DNA from: Colletotrichum lupini
Taxonomy: Eukaryota; Ascomycota; Sordariomycetes; Glomerellales; Glomerellaceae
Direction: 5' to 3'
Assembly (NCBI RefSeq): GCF_023278565.1
Contig: NC_064672.1
Location: 4,712,001-4,776,000, forward strand
DNA: 64,000 bases
Each line of letters starts with the position of its first letter. The first letter of the stretch is position 1. Shown piece after piece: positions 1 through 15,838 of this stretch. The notes under the pieces are model-generated. The model made no database searches. It saw only the letters and a list, made by a program, of their open reading frames with translations, and had not been told where the DNA came from. The translations under genes were made by a program, and so were the position numbers.

Positions 1-3000
1 ACATGTGCAGCAAGCGGCGGCATATTAGTGCCCACGGCTCGGCGAATGGACGGAACAACACTGGGTTGGTGTTATCCTTGGGACGAAGGTTGGGCTACCG
101 GAGCACCGACTTCGTAATGTCCACAACCGGTAACATGCCCGTCGTCTCTTCTGGCCTCGCCAGCAATGGTCTCTGATTAACTTCTGGGTAAACTCGCCCA
201 CCCCTGAAAGCAGAAGCTCCATAGTCTTCGGCAAGTAGGCGAAGACGAAGCAAACAGCAAACGGTGGAGAGGTTCCCTTGCTAAACAGGGCGCCAAGCTC
301 ACCTGAAGAGTTGCCTTCGATGATACATCTGTGAAAGGTGAGCAACCGGGTTCACGGGGCTTCAAGTTACCACCCGTGGTCACGACGGGTCCGTCTGCGG
401 TTGAGGGCATGGCCCAGGCAGGTCTAATGGCCAGTAGGTCGCCCTACAGTCCGTAGGAACCCGGGCGCGGAGACCCATGCATAGGCTACAGTACCAGTAG
501 GACCTACCTTGGTGCGGCCCACGGCTCCCAGGAATCATCCAGCACGCACGATGCGCAGGACTGGAAATGGTGTCAAGAAAGACTTTTCACGCCCCTTCCC
601 TTGCCTTATCCCCGCCGACTAGAGAGGATCCGCTCAGTCTCTTCAACCTCTTAGAAAGTCGACGGAGTATACCCCGACCCTGGTTTTTACCGAATAGAAT
701 TTGAGTTGCAAAGAGGCAAGAGACAAGCAGGAGACAAGAGCCTAGCTTCAACTAGAGCGGCTTCGTTTCTGCAACCCGCAAAGTATGTTGAGGTGCCGAA
801 GCGACTTGGCCTGGCACACACCTACGGATACCCATTGCAGAGGATCACCGGGGCTGTTGGGTCGTCCGCTCGCCTGTCTGACTTGCAGCGGAGGAGGAGC
901 AGCGTCCTCACCTAGGAGAAGGGGCAGAAAGGCTGAAGGGGCAAGGAGGGGCCCATTCGTCGACGACCCCGGGACCCGGGGCTATGTACTGCGTGCAGCC
1001 ATGCTAAACGGGATCAGAGACTTCCTACTTTAGCGGCCGCTGCATCCTGGCCAAGATTTGGGACGACTAGGTTGGCGTTGGTATCTCGGATCCGGACGGA
1101 CGACAGTGGATTCCAAGAGACATGGGGATTCCGCCGTCTCTATGTCGCAGTTGCCAGGAAAGGGACAGGTTGAGTTGATCATTGACGTGGGCAATCAAGA
1201 GATCGAAGAGTTTTGACACTATGGAAATTCGGTGGGGGCTTTGGAGAAAACCAAATATTGCCCATGTCTCCAGTACTGTCCAAGCGATAGTTTGGTGGCC
1301 TCTCTTCTTCAGCAGCAGGACTCGGAGCACAGTCTCTCTCTCAATCTTTCCTCGCCTAGCTGACTGACACCTGGATACCCTCTCGAATCTGCTCGGTACC
1401 TTTACGGCGTGGATAGCAGGCGTTTACGAGGCGTCGTGGCTGGCACTTACATCAACACTCGAGAAGGACCATCGAGATCCCCGCTCGCTGGCTGTTTTTT
1501 TCTTGTCTTCTGCAGGTTTTGCCCGGCAAAAGAGGGGAGAGGAGTCAAGTAGGAGGATCTGCAACGCAACTAGGGAGCGAACGCGGAAAAGGGGACCTTG
1601 CATCTGCCCAGAATTTGATGCGTGCTTTTTGGTGCGCTTCCGGCTTCCCTGGTGTTTCTCGCCTGAGTGGGTTACTGTGTATGTTCCAACGTATCATGGC
1701 TCGCCTCAAATGTGGCTCGACAGCGTTGGCTTCTTCCTCTGCTGGCTGTTCTTGGTCCGTCATGGGACGCCGGCCGGCGGGTGAACGGTAGACGCGGTTC
1801 CCTCGCTCACTCCGCCGCGCCCACGTCAGACGGTCAGACGCGGGCCGTCTCCGGAGCGCCATCAGGCCAGCCTGGAACGATGTGTCGCCTACCTCGCCTG
1901 CGCTATCGAGATGAAACGAGTTGTTGAGATGGTCACCTGCGATCGAGCACGTGTCTGAACTCGAGGAAAACGATACAACAAGCGGGTTCTTGGCGTGATA
2001 TCCACAGTTGCGAAAAGCCTCGTTTCTTTTTTATTTCATGTTCTCCCACGAAAAGACCAAGACACAGAGTGATAGCGTTCTGCGAGTCAGACTGCGAACC
2101 GGGGGCAGATGTTCTGCCTTGTTCCGACCCGAGAGTCACCCATGGACGATGGACCTCAGGAGAGTATTGTGGATTTGTGCCAATTTCATCACAGTTTTCT
2201 CTTTTGACATTCTGGTCACCGAGGCTTAGCCAGGTGCCCCCATCGCCATTGCATGCAGAGACAACTGGTAGCTCGTCTGTAGTACGGAGACACATGTTGG
2301 CTGCTGCATCCACACGCTTCTGTTACTGCCTGCCGCACGAACATGGCTGGGAATTGGCTTGCTGTATCTGTACGGATACTGTCCCACATTCATTAGAGGT
2401 AACGACATGACGCTCTGATTCGCCAGGGCAAGGGAATTGGCCGGTCGGCACCCAATCACTCGGTGCCCCCAGACGGAGCGGTATGCTGCCGTACGGCGTG
2501 CCACAAGGTTACACTCTGTCCCTGCGAGCGGATTCAACGACGGCGACGGTAATAGCTTTTTTTTTGCCATCAGGAGACAAGGACCCAGAGGGAAAGTGGA
2601 CTTGAGTTGACGTAGGTAGGTCATAGCCTGCCGTTGCATGAGGTGAGGGAATGGATCCTCACTCGTAGCAGCTGTCGGGTCTGACAAAACGGGCAACGAG
2701 AATAGCCCGGACGAGAGACGCCCGCCCACCGGGCAGAAACTTCCTCGGATTCTTGAGACTGCCGTGGGTGGTTCCTCAAGTCCTGATACCAGGGAGCGTG
2801 TTCTTTGACCGCTCGATATGAAGGACGCATGGTAAGGAGGAACGACGCGCGACGATGCTGTCTGATGGGCGTCTTCCTCAGCATCGGCATCGTTCCACAT
2901 TGAATGTGGGCACCTTTTTTTGTTTGATTCAGTGACGATGGTGTATCATGTATGTCCATGTGCGTACAGATACATCGGCCTCGACATACCGTTTAAGAGC

Positions 3001-3741
3001 TTTGCGTAAGTCCTTGAAACGGAAGGTGATACGATTCTCAACGTTCTAGCCTTCAGGACCTTGAGCTTCTTTTCGACGAGTGAGCCTAGACTCTGCGGCG
3101 GTTGGCTTGATGGTTTCTTTTTTTGCCTTTTCCCGCATGTTCGTTCGTGTAACTGCCACGCGATGCGTGCGATGCAGTTCTCAATCCGCCGAACAATCCA
3201 GCGGGCCGTCTTGAAGATTGGTGTCTAGGTATCGAGCAGCAGCAGCCCAACGCCGAGTATAGCTGAATCAAGAGAGAAAAGCAGCAGCTTGCGGCATTGG
3301 CAAATCGCTTGGATGCCGTCAAAAAGCCCGCGGCGGCGGTCCCTTTGGTGAGATTTGATGCGCTGTCGTCCAACTCGAGTTTAGACCAGACGATGTGGGA
3401 ACGGGGATTCGTCGGTCATTCCAAGTGACAGGCACGCTGGGCCTCGGGTACGTCACCAGCATTTCCATAATTTTCCTGTCTTGCTCGTTTCCGATTGCTT
3501 CCCTACGTGCCTACGGAGTACCAACTCCAACTTACCAAGTACACACCCCTCCCTCCCCTTACATGTACCCTCGAACCTCAACCCTCAATCCCTCATTCCC
3601 TCATCTGCCCGTCCAGACTAAAGACTGGAAGGACGGAGGTGGTCCGTTGAGATCCATTTCACTACGAAGAAGGGATCCTCTCGATGTAACCACTAACCAA
3701 GTAGCTTCTTGAACCGAGTTTTCGATGCAACTGGACCATCT

Positions 3742-3755
3742 CCCCCCCCCCCCCC
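3742..3755. repeat. Poly-C homopolymer tract
   Basis: An uninterrupted run of about 14 C, followed by TACCT-rich sequence. It is a simple repeat inside the gene-poor left arm with no coding context. Confidence 0.8.
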
Positions 3756-4566
3756 GTTACCTAAGTACCTACCTGTCTACCCGGCTAGATACCACGGTAC
3801 GGGACGCATATGTGGGCAAACAACTGAAATCTAATTATTGCTTAGTCAGGTCGCAGTTCGTCAAGGGACTTTGTTAGCCGTACGGTCCGTACCAAGAACC
3901 GCGCAGAGTCTATCTGGTTTACCAAGCAGAGATGAAAGGTTTAACCAAGCGCATGGTACCTACGTTTTCGTCATGAGCTGGCCCCTTGATGGATGCTTGT
4001 GTAACCGAGACCCTCCCCAAAAGACTAAAAAGACCCAACCACAAGGTTCAACCGTTCGAGAGAGGGCAATGATGCAGGGTCGCAGGGTTGATTCCTGTCC
4101 CTCAACTCCCCGTGTGTGTGTCTCTCTCTCTCCATATCGTGCGCTGACATTCTCTGAAGCGGGGGGTGGGGGGATAATACAGCCAGCCGATACGGAGTAC
4201 AGCCAGCCACTTCGGCCCCCAAAAGGTCTCTGGGTGATTCCAGAAAAAAGAGAATCTTCCCATGCATCAATGCGGACCATTATAGCGCCGCCGATGGATG
4301 GGAAAACGTGTGTATGTACACTACTTGACTACAGTACCTACGTCTGTCGAGGCCCAGCTGGGGGTTCTTGCTCACACCGATTCGATGCCGCTACTGCGGT
4401 GAAGAGATGTGCGCCCAGATCTTAGGTGTGTGGCCATGCTCTCATCCGTCATCATGGCGCGATTTCTCCTGCGATGGTTGTGTGGTTGCAGGGAAAAAAG
4501 AAGACATTTCTCCTTCAAAGTTTACACTACCACGACTACCTAGTGTCTTGTACGCCTTTTTCCCTT

Positions 4567-4593
4567 CCATCCATCCAATCCATCCATCCATCC
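4567..4593. repeat. CCAT tetranucleotide microsatellite
   Basis: An imperfect tandem CCAT/CCAAT repeat inside a pyrimidine-rich stretch. CT-rich tracts of this kind are common in fungal promoters and 5' leaders, but no gene is visible directly downstream. Confidence 0.7.
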
Positions 4594-7500
4594 TCTTGCC
4601 CACCCCTGTTCCCTTTCGCCCTGCAATACGCTCGACCCGACCTAGTCTTCTGCCCTGCCAGCGCGCCATGCCTTTCTTTGATACCAGCCTGCCAGGGGGT
4701 GCTCTTGCACCCTTAAGGGTCCAAAGGCAAAAAGTCCCTCGAAGGCATCTCCCTGTACCTACACCGTTCCTGTGTAGCGAGACAACGTCTCTCTTTCTCA
4801 ATCTCTCTCTGTCTGCCGCTGCCGCTACCGCTGCTGCTGCTAAGCTGGTCTACCACCCTGGCGGTGGCAGCTCCGATGGTGTGGTCTAGACTCTTCTATT
4901 TCGCGCAGCAAGTGTGGCCACTACTGCGCGAATGGGTGCCACCGCGGGATCCCGGAAGAAGGGGCCCTGCTAGGCTCTCCGTCTCTTCTGGAATGGATTT
5001 TTTTTTCGTTTGGTAAGGTACTTGATGATGTGTATGGCGAAGCCAGACTGGATGAGAGTGTAGATGCAAGTTTGCATCATGATACATGATATGTGGCTGA
5101 CGGGCTTTTTTTTTTTCCCTCTTCACTCTCACGACTCCACGAGTCACACTCACACTCTGTTCGCTCAGATCATATGCCATGCGGGCTGCGGACCTGCTAT
5201 AGCCCACGCATACATACATACTGTAGATCAATAGTATGGAATCCTTCCCTCGCTCGAAATGTCTCAGTTGCTTTCGAGGTCTCCCTCCGGCTCTAGTCAT
5301 GTCATGCTAGACGAAAAGCATCTTGTCTGGAAGGGGTCGCCGGCGTATACGAGAAGCAGCCTGTGCTGCTGCTGTGCATGATTCTATTCCCCCCTTCCTC
5401 TGTTATTTCACTCAAACTTCTGATATACCGTCCCTCTTGGGGGTTTTAGAGGCAACTAAACACTCGTGGGCGCGATGTAAACGGCCGCCTGTCCTTATAT
5501 CAGCCACCAAAACGCGGCCATGTGTCTTTGTCTTATCCCCCGCCGGAGGGCTAAAGCAAGCATACAAGTCAGTGTTTGTCGTTTCTCACTTTTGACGAGA
5601 ATCGTCATATCACACCACACACTTCTTCAACCCCCTTCCCCTGGTCATGGCGGCGCCGCCAACTATTCCTAATATCGCTCTTCTTGCGGGATGAGATGGA
5701 CGGGACGGGGACTGAGAGATAATTTGACCTGATTTTGCCCTGATTGAATAAACTGCCAGGGCAGAGAAAAACAAGAGTGCCGAAGCCTCGTGTAGTCTAG
5801 TCTATCAGACGAAGATGAAATAGCTTGCTGAATACCTGGATACCTGGGCAGCTGAGAAGCCCTGGGTTTTGACAACCAGAGAGACTACCTACGCAGTATG
5901 TAATGTAGTCTTACATCAGCATGTAGTAGATTGATACTATTACGCTATCGACGAGATGGGTCAAGTGCTGTTTTCCTTGGCTTTGCTCTTTTCGCCGCCC
6001 TCTTTTTTCGCCCGTGCTCACACGCACCGTAAACGTAAACTTTCGTTGAGTGTTTTCCTTGGGTCCTACCGCCATGTGACCGATGTTCGGTTTTGCTTAC
6101 CTTAGCTTTTGCCTCACTTTCTGGTGAACCCCCAGTTTGGCTAAAGGAACCCTTGCTTGGCGTGCGTAGTGTTTTTTCTTTCCCCCAAAGACGGGGGGGG
6201 GGGATGATGAGTGCGACGGAGAGGCGCAGACATGCACACACGCACTCTTTCCCTTTTTCCCTCTCACCGCGCTAGAATCCTGCAGAAGGGCGTTCTCTCC
6301 GAAACTCCGAAAGGTTGTTGAGTCTCCAAGGCGGGCGTTGGAGAAGAGTTGAGCAACGTTAGTGTACCAGAGAGAAGGGTGGTGGTTTGGCTACTGCATA
6401 AAAGAGGCTTTTGCTCGGCTGGCTAGCGGGTTAATTGGTGGTTTACGGTGTGTGTGTGTGCTCGGGAATCGGGATAATGTTCCTTCAAAAGGTGAAGACT
6501 TGAACCGACCACGAACCGTGGACTGCAGAGAGTCACAGACTGACTTTTTTTCTTTTCTTTTTTGCATGTGTAGTTCTGTGTAGTGTCTGCGAGTGTGACT
6601 GTGCGTGGTCACGGTGGTGTGGTGGTGGTGGTTGCTGGCTGAATTTATTCCCGATGCGTTTCTGGTTTGTGCCTGTGTAACCTCTCCCGCGACTAGCGAT
6701 CGGTGGAACCGTCGAGACCACGCGCGTGACACGTGTGACGGGATCCGGGTCGGGGATCGCCTCGCATCGCCCGCGTACCGGATGCGACGCTCTCTTGGGG
6801 GAGGTTATTTTGCTCACTGTGAGGTTTCGGCAGAAAGGATTATGTTTACCCAACCGGATACACTAGGACAGAACAGTAGATACATCTGCTACTGCAAAAC
6901 ACACCGCTCATGTAATACTTCTTCTTTCCCTTTTTTTTCACAAAAATAAGCGCTATAGCTGCTACGGTAAATTTTCTTTGCTTAGCGTGGTTTATGTTGT
7001 GTCATGTCGTTGTCTGTTCTCCCCATCTACCGTCTCAACTCATGATCGCAGATCGTAGAACTATGGAATCATGGAATCATACGGATCGCCCTCTCACAAC
7101 CACAGACGTCCTGGTATACGTCGTGACGCCTTAGTAGTTCTCGTGTTGGGGGCATAGCGTCCGATCGACGATGTGGCGTCCCCGTGTTCAGGGGGTTTTC
7201 CTCTCCCACCCAAGCCCTCTAACTTCTAAGAGTAAAACTACACGAATAGTGCACTGGAGGGTTTTTGTCTTTTGGATTTCCCTGGGACCCAAGGTCCCAA
7301 GCAGCGCCACGCACGACCACGGCAAGCCAAGGACAGGAGGGACAGGACCCAGATCCGGAAGCGCCGCGCCGTTGTGTTCAGTTTGCGGGAGCTTGCGCCG
7401 ACAAGGTTTGGCGCCGTCTTGCGATCGTCTTACACGGCACGGCACACACGGACACGCGCCTGGCTCGTTGACCCTGTCCCAAAGATACGGTCTGGCAGTG

Positions 7501-8914
7501 GTCGGGTGCTGCAGCAGCGCGTTCTGATCGGACAAGAGTCCGGGCGTTTTGTGCCAAATGACAAATCAAATCCGAATGTGAGCCTGGAAAAAAAAACCCG
7601 TCTTGATGATCCTTGCGGTCCGATGCGGTCCAGCTGAGATCTCGTCGCAAACTTTCGTGATGAGCAAAAGTTAATGAAAAGAGGGCAAATAATCAGTGTG
7701 TATGATGATGTATGATGTACCTCAAAACTTGGACCTTCCAATCGTCGGGCGATCGGGATGTCTCTTTTTCCATGAAGCCTCGCAATTTCCCTGCCGATTG
7801 GAGTCTGGAGTCTGGACCTGCTCTGACTCTCTTTCAACCACCACACCCTGGTTCATGCAATTATACCCAAAAGGCTGTTGAGAAATGATGCTGGCAATGC
7901 TGGATTCAGAGCGCACACACATGGAATCCACACTTGATGACACGGCACATCTCCCACGGCACACCCAATGCTGCTGCATTTCGCGAAAGTGGGCTCTCCC
8001 CTCCTTTTCGATAACCGGCTACATCCGTCATGTTCTGCATCTGCACCCATCTGCCGGGACTACATACAACCACCCACGGATAATTTTGGCTCGTAAAGAT
8101 GGATGGGTTGCAAAGATCAGAGGGGGCAGGGAGGGGGGGGGCCGAGAGGGGGGTGACATGAGGCGGGGACAGACGACAGAGAGACAGACACAACGAACGA
8201 GAGGCTACTGCTGCTGAGTGGAGGGAACAAGAAAATGTGGTCTTCTATTTGGGCACACACGATCACTATGTGCCGTTGATGATGCTTCTCTTTTGTCATA
8301 CCTAGGACGCCATACCACCATGAAGAAGTAAAAATCAAAAAAAAAAATCCGGTCCCAATGAGCCCCTGCCAAGCCCGCCCACACACGTCTCTTCATGTCG
8401 GATCATCGGGTTGGAGAAGAGCGACTGACCATGACATCTTCTCCAAAGTGATTTGCCCGCCGTGTGCCCTGGTCCCAGGCTGTGTAACAACAGCAAGAAA
8501 AAAATTGCTGAAGTTCGTAGTCGCAAGACGGGGGAGAATTTCTCCCCATCACAACCGAAAAACTGAGCCCCAAAAGGGAGGCTTTCGAACAACACACGCA
8601 CCCCCCCTGGTCCGGTAGGCCGGTGCCCCCGCCGCGATGGAGGCGACCCTCGCCAAAAAATCACGATCGAACTGGGGGAAGGGGGGGCCTTTCGGGCCTC
8701 CAAAATCCCAAAATCGGATCACTCTGAGTTTTTCTCTTCATTAGGTCCCCAGGGCCTTAGCGTAATCGCAACCTTGGCGAAAAAGGTAGGGGTAGGTAAG
8801 TGGGTGGTGGTGGGTGTAAGATTGTGAGAATTGAGCTCTTTGGGACTTGGGTTTGCCGTTTCTGCGCTCGAATCGAGCGGAGTGCATGACCGCGCGCTCG
8901 CGCACGCTGGCTGC

Positions 8915-11482
<2,568 letters not shown>

Positions 11483-12386
11483 TGTGGTCGCAAATTCCCC
11501 GTTTCGGTACGAAAGGGTGGTGGACGGGAAAGGGGTTGAGAGAGATGTTTGGTTGAAGTTGCGGCCCGTGGATTCGACGTCGACGAGGTCAAACTCGGGA
11601 GGCGATTCCAAGCGAGGCTCCCAGAAACTTTTTGTTGTCGCGGGAAAAATTTGGGTGGGTATGAGCACGGGCCAATAAGAAGGTGGGATGATAAGATAAG
11701 CTAAACTCATGCATTGGACGTACCGTACGAAGGATCTCACACACTGATCATGAGACATTGAGTGACTGAGAGCGTGAGACTTTACATGGCTATAAACCTG
11801 ACAAAGAATACCTTAAGTTTGCTGGAACTCATTCAAAATCATCTCGAACATATTTGTATGTAATATAGCTCACTCTGAGTGATTTACTAGAAGTTGCCCT
11901 CTCAGAGAAGGTATATCATAAACTCATCGAATAGACCAAGATGCAAGAATGTAAAGTGTACTTTCCTGACAGCGGGCACTGTCTCCTCTCACACTCTCTT
12001 CAGGGTCCAGAGTGCAACCAATGGCACCGGGTCGCATCTCGCAAAATCTGGTGCTTTTTTAACCTCTTGGGGGGGTAACCAACAGCCTGACTTCTCAAAT
12101 CACACAACATCAGGTTGCAACTGCTCTGAGTGCAACTTCTGCGATCTCTCAGCCCATCGTTTTTCTGAGCACAAACAAACTACCAAGAATGATTTGCTGA
12201 CCACAAATCGTCTTGTACTCCCTTGTCATATCCTCTTTTTTCCAAAGCGCCAGGGTCTTGACCAGCTGGTAACCGCTTTTTGCACAACTGTCGCGTGGGG
12301 TATTTGTGCGCTGAGCAATTACACCATTCACAAGTCCTCTTTAGGCAACACAAGACACTACAGCCTGAATAGTCTCAATATCTACC
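11483..12386. promoter_or_regulatory. Divergent intergenic region, prp43 / PRMT5
   Basis: About 900 bp separate the two divergent starts, so this should hold both promoters. A CCAAT pentamer lies at 11672-11676, about 190 bp upstream of the Prp43 start. No other clear element and no hidden gene were found. Confidence 0.45.
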
Positions 12387-14889
12387 ATGGACGGCAGCAA
12401 CTTCAACCAAATCCGGCCTGTTTTCAGCCTTGGTCAGCATGATTCTCAGAGGGATCAGCCTCTTGATGATCTTCAGTATGGCCAGATTCTGAACGCTGGT
12501 GTAAGTCCATTTCTGAGACCCAAATTTCTTTCATTTTCAATTGTCACTCACTAAGCTTTGACTCCAGGTCAACTTTGTGACGGCACCCATCACCAACAAG
12601 CACTTCCATACACGGGTAAAGGACCTTGTTTCCCAGCATCTCGCCAAAGCGAAGAAGGGACTCGCTTCACTGGCGGACGCCGTGGTGCCTCCTTTGACCC
12701 CCAAGGACACCTCCCTCTTCCCCAGCCATGCTGTCACCACTTACATCGCCTACGCCAGTCCCTGGATCGACTTGGCCTCGGTCGATCCTGCTGTGGCCAG
12801 CATTTCTCGACAGGTCCTGAATCTCGAGATTGCCTACGCCAACTTTTGTGGTGTCCGGAGCATCATCATTCCCGGCCCCAGGAGAGACGCCTCCAAGAAT
12901 GGCGGAAACCAGGGTCTGTCTCAATATGCCAGAGCTGTGCAGGAGGCAATGACCATTGCGTCGCGCCTCAACTTCATTATCCACATCCCCATGTACCGGG
13001 AGCCGGGCCTGGAGGAGAGCGTAGAGCTCCTGTCGACTTTGTCAGAGGTGCCTCACCCCGAGAACAGCAAGGAGATCGACATCTACAGCGCATGGGACTC
13101 TTGGCACACTGTCCGCTCAGTCTGCGAATACAGCATGCGCCTGTATGTTGGTAAGACATCTTTTTCTCATTCTGTTATCCTAAAAATGGACACTGACTAG
13201 CATCGACAGCCATTCGCGTTCCCAGAGCTCTGCCTGAAAAGTCCCTCCAGGAGAAGTGGTTCGCCGAGCCCTTGCACTTCCTCTCCCTCAACGGGAACGC
13301 ATTCTCCAAGAACAAGACCGGACACCCCGCCCTGCCCAAGGCCCATCAGGACATGATCTTCAACTACATGCGCCTCAAGAACGCGCCCTGGCTGCTACTT
13401 AGCGATGTCGGTCCGGATACCGCCTCGCTGACGGCAGAGGCACAGCTCCAGGCCGTCAGTCTCGGAAACCAGGTCCCTACCTCCGCAGACTTCCCTCCCC
13501 TGGGCGAAACTCCCACTCTCGCCACGGACTCTCTCAAGTCGTTCCGCACCTACGTGGTGTACCTCAAGTGGCTCGAGATGCAGCAGCGCCCGCTGTCCTA
13601 CCTGGAGCAGACCACGCTCACCAGCTTCCAGGACTGGCTCCAGTCGCCCCTGCAACCTCTGTCCGACAACCTGGAGTCGGCCACGTATGAGGTGTTCGAG
13701 GGTGACCCGGTCAAGTACAACCAGTACGAGGCTGCTTGCACGGAGGCTCTGGCAGAGTGGCACCAGCTGGGTAGAGCTACCTCTTCCAAGGACGGCGCCG
13801 TAGTCATTGCCGTCGTCGGCTCCGGCCGCGGTCCTCTCGTGACGAGAGCCCTTAAGGCCAGCGAGGCGACCGGCGTCCCTGTCCAAGTCTGGGCCGTGGA
13901 GAAGAACCCCAATGCATACGTCTACCTCCTCAGACAGAACGAGATGATCTGGGGCGGCAAGGTTACCGTCGTCAAGACAGACATGCGCGCCTGGAAGGGT
14001 CCCCTCGTCTCGGGCACCCCCGAAAACAACCCGGTCTACGGCAAGGTGGACATTCTGGTATCCGAGCTGCTCGGCTCCTTCGCAGACAACGAGCTCTCGC
14101 CGGAGTGCCTCGACGGCGTCCAGCACGTCCTGGCGCCCGGCGGCATCTCGATCCCCGAGTCCTACACGGCGCACATGAGCCCCATTGCGACGCCGCGCAT
14201 CCACGCCGACCTCCTCACCAGGGTCCCCACGGAGCCCAACGCCTTCGACACCCCCTGGGTGGTGCGCCTCTTCGCCCTTGACTTCGCCGCCATGCGCGTG
14301 CCCGGTCACCCGCGCTTCCAGCAGGCGTGGGAGTTCTCCCACCCGGTCTCCGAGGCCACGCTCAAGCAGATCGAGACGAGACGCGCCGGCGGCGTCATGG
14401 GCGGCGGAGGCGGTAGCATGGCGGGTGCTGTTGGCGCCAACGACCACAACTCGCGCTTCTGCCATCTCACGTTCGTATGCCCCACAAGGGGTGTCATCCA
14501 CGGTTTGGCCGGGTACTTTGAGTCCGTCCTCTACGCGCCTCAGACCGGCGACAGAGAAAAGGTGGAAATCAGCACGCATCCCGAGCTGATTGACCGCAAG
14601 AGCAAGGACATGATCTCGTGGTTCCCCATCTTCTTCCCCATCAAGGTGAGCAAAAACAAAGGCCCCAATTTTCTCATGCAATTTGGACAAATTTCACTGA
14701 CATTCACAGCAACCGATCTACTACCCTGCCGACACTGAATTGGAGGTCACGATGTGGCGCCAGACGGATGATTCGCGGGTGTGGTACGAGTGGCTCATCG
14801 AGGCGTACACGTGGGTGAGCGAGACACAGCGCATCAAGGTAGCGTCGTCGGATCTCTGCAGTAGTCGCAAGGTTGCTTGTCTTATGTAA
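12387..14889 (+). CDS. Protein arginine N-methyltransferase 5 (PRMT5/Skb1/Hsl7 type)
   Basis: Type II protein arginine methyltransferase making symmetric dimethylarginine. Known substrates in the family include Sm proteins and histones. Four exons (12387-12500, 12568-13150, 13210-14645, 14710-14889) join in frame to 770 aa. The N-terminal half matches the PRMT5 TIM-barrel region. The SAM-binding glycine motif GSGRGP is at about residues 436-441. The PRMT5-specific double-E loop SELLGSFADNELSPECL spans about 517-533 with both glutamates (about 518 and 527) present. The C-terminal beta-barrel ends with WYEW-type sequence in exon 4. A glycine-rich insert (GGGGGS) lies in the barrel. The gene is convergent with SmF, a subunit of the complex this enzyme family modifies. 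Catalytic features look intact. Gene names differ between fungi, so no symbol is given. Confidence 0.95.
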
Positions 14890-15255
14890 GTATTTGCGGA
14901 AAAAAAAGTGGTGGTACCAAAAGGGGGCACTGGAGGCGCCGACAATGGTGTACGCCCCTTTTCTTCTTCTTCTATAGTTGCTGCGAAAGGAGTAGAGAGA
15001 TGGTTCTTTCTTGCGCAGCGCGACCTGGCGGTATTCAACCTGACTTGGGGGGGACACTGCAAACTCCGTTCCATCGCCGGCCTTTTTGTGGATTCGTTTT
15101 GATTGCTCCAAGCTCATCGTGAAAATCAATATCCCTTTCCGCCCGCCCTTTCTCTGAGTCAAGACCAAAGTACGTGAGGGCGATTTCCCAGGTTATGTCG
15201 ATGTTTGTTCCGCTCGTGGTCTTTCCGCTCGTTGTGGGAGGGATGCTCTTCCCGC
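14890..15255. other. Convergent 3' region, PRMT5 / SmF
   Basis: About 370 bp between two converging stop codons. It should contain both 3' UTRs. I see no further gene or clear repeat. Confidence 0.5.
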
Positions 15256-15838
15256 TCAACCGTCCATCTTGACGTCGCCGTTCTCGCCTTGTTTCGCGCC
15301 GCGGATCCAGAGAACGTTGTTACACCTGTCAGTGCGTTCAGTCAGTCAACACAACTTCGTCTCGAGGGGGTTATCGTATGTGACATGGGAAGAGAGGGGA
15401 AGTGGTTCGTGTGCGGTCGAATGATGGTCGCGTACCGAATCAAAACCTGGCCCAAAGCTCCCGTCATCTTCTGGTCAATGTACTCCTCGGCGCCGCTGAG
15501 CTGGACGTTCATGTAGCTGTCGATGCTGACCAACTTTCCCTTGTATTCGGTCTCGCCCCACTTGAGTCTGATGACGACGTCCTGGTTGACACTGCGCAAG
15601 TATGAAATGTTAGCACGCTGAACAAGCTTTGTCTATCGAGGAAAGAGGATGCCTGGCGATCGTGAAGGGCGTTGGCATTGGAGAGGCGCGTTTCGCGGAC
15701 GTAGATGAGGACGTACAGGTCTTGCAGCATAGGCCGCGGGTTAATGGGCACGAACTGCGAGGCAGAAAAGGTTTGTTAGCTTATTGCATCCTATAGAATG
15801 TCGAAATTGAAGGGGAAAAGGGGGTTGCATACGCTCAT
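15256..15838 (-). CDS. Small nuclear ribonucleoprotein F (SmF), spliceosomal core
   Basis: Subunit of the heptameric Sm ring that binds the Sm site of U1, U2, U4 and U5 snRNA. Four coding exons (15838-15833, 15754-15717, 15591-15436, 15325-15256) join to 89 aa, the usual SmF length. The N-terminus VPINPRPMLQDL matches the SmF helix. The Sm1 motif runs from VVIRLKWG through YKGKLVSIDSYMNVQL, and Sm2 is VLIRCNNVLWIRG. The EEYID segment separates SmF from LSm6 and other paralogues. The first coding exon is only six bases (Met-Ser), set by a GTATGC donor directly after it. All junctions keep frame. It is divergent from Dbr1 and convergent with PRMT5. Confidence 0.95.

Larger units (their letters stand above)
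1..8914. other. Long gene-poor region
   Basis: I find no gene in this 8.9 kb. The open frames are short, mutually overlapping and show no recognisable domain or consistent splice pattern. The stretch is rich in simple sequence: a 14-C run near 3742-3755, a CCAT-type repeat at 4567-4593, an 11-G run at 6193-6203, several poly-T tracts, and GT/GGT-rich sequence around 6590-6640. TACCTA/TAGGTA-type motifs recur (around 2610 and 3757-3782). It could be a long regulatory or untranslated leader of a gene beyond the left edge, an uncharacterised noncoding transcript, or decayed sequence. No tRNA was seen. Confidence 0.5.

Noticed and set aside
2226..2900. 224-codon minus-strand frame in the left gene-poor region
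   Set aside because: Composition is random-looking with no domain or splice-supported extension, and it overlaps equally open frames on other strands. Probably chance.
3838..4425. 195-codon plus-strand frame
   Set aside because: No recognisable motif, runs through simple sequence, and has competing minus-strand frames of similar quality.
13395..14690. 431-codon frame opposite PRMT5
   Set aside because: Shadow frame caused by GC-rich third positions; overlaps the conserved methyltransferase domain completely.
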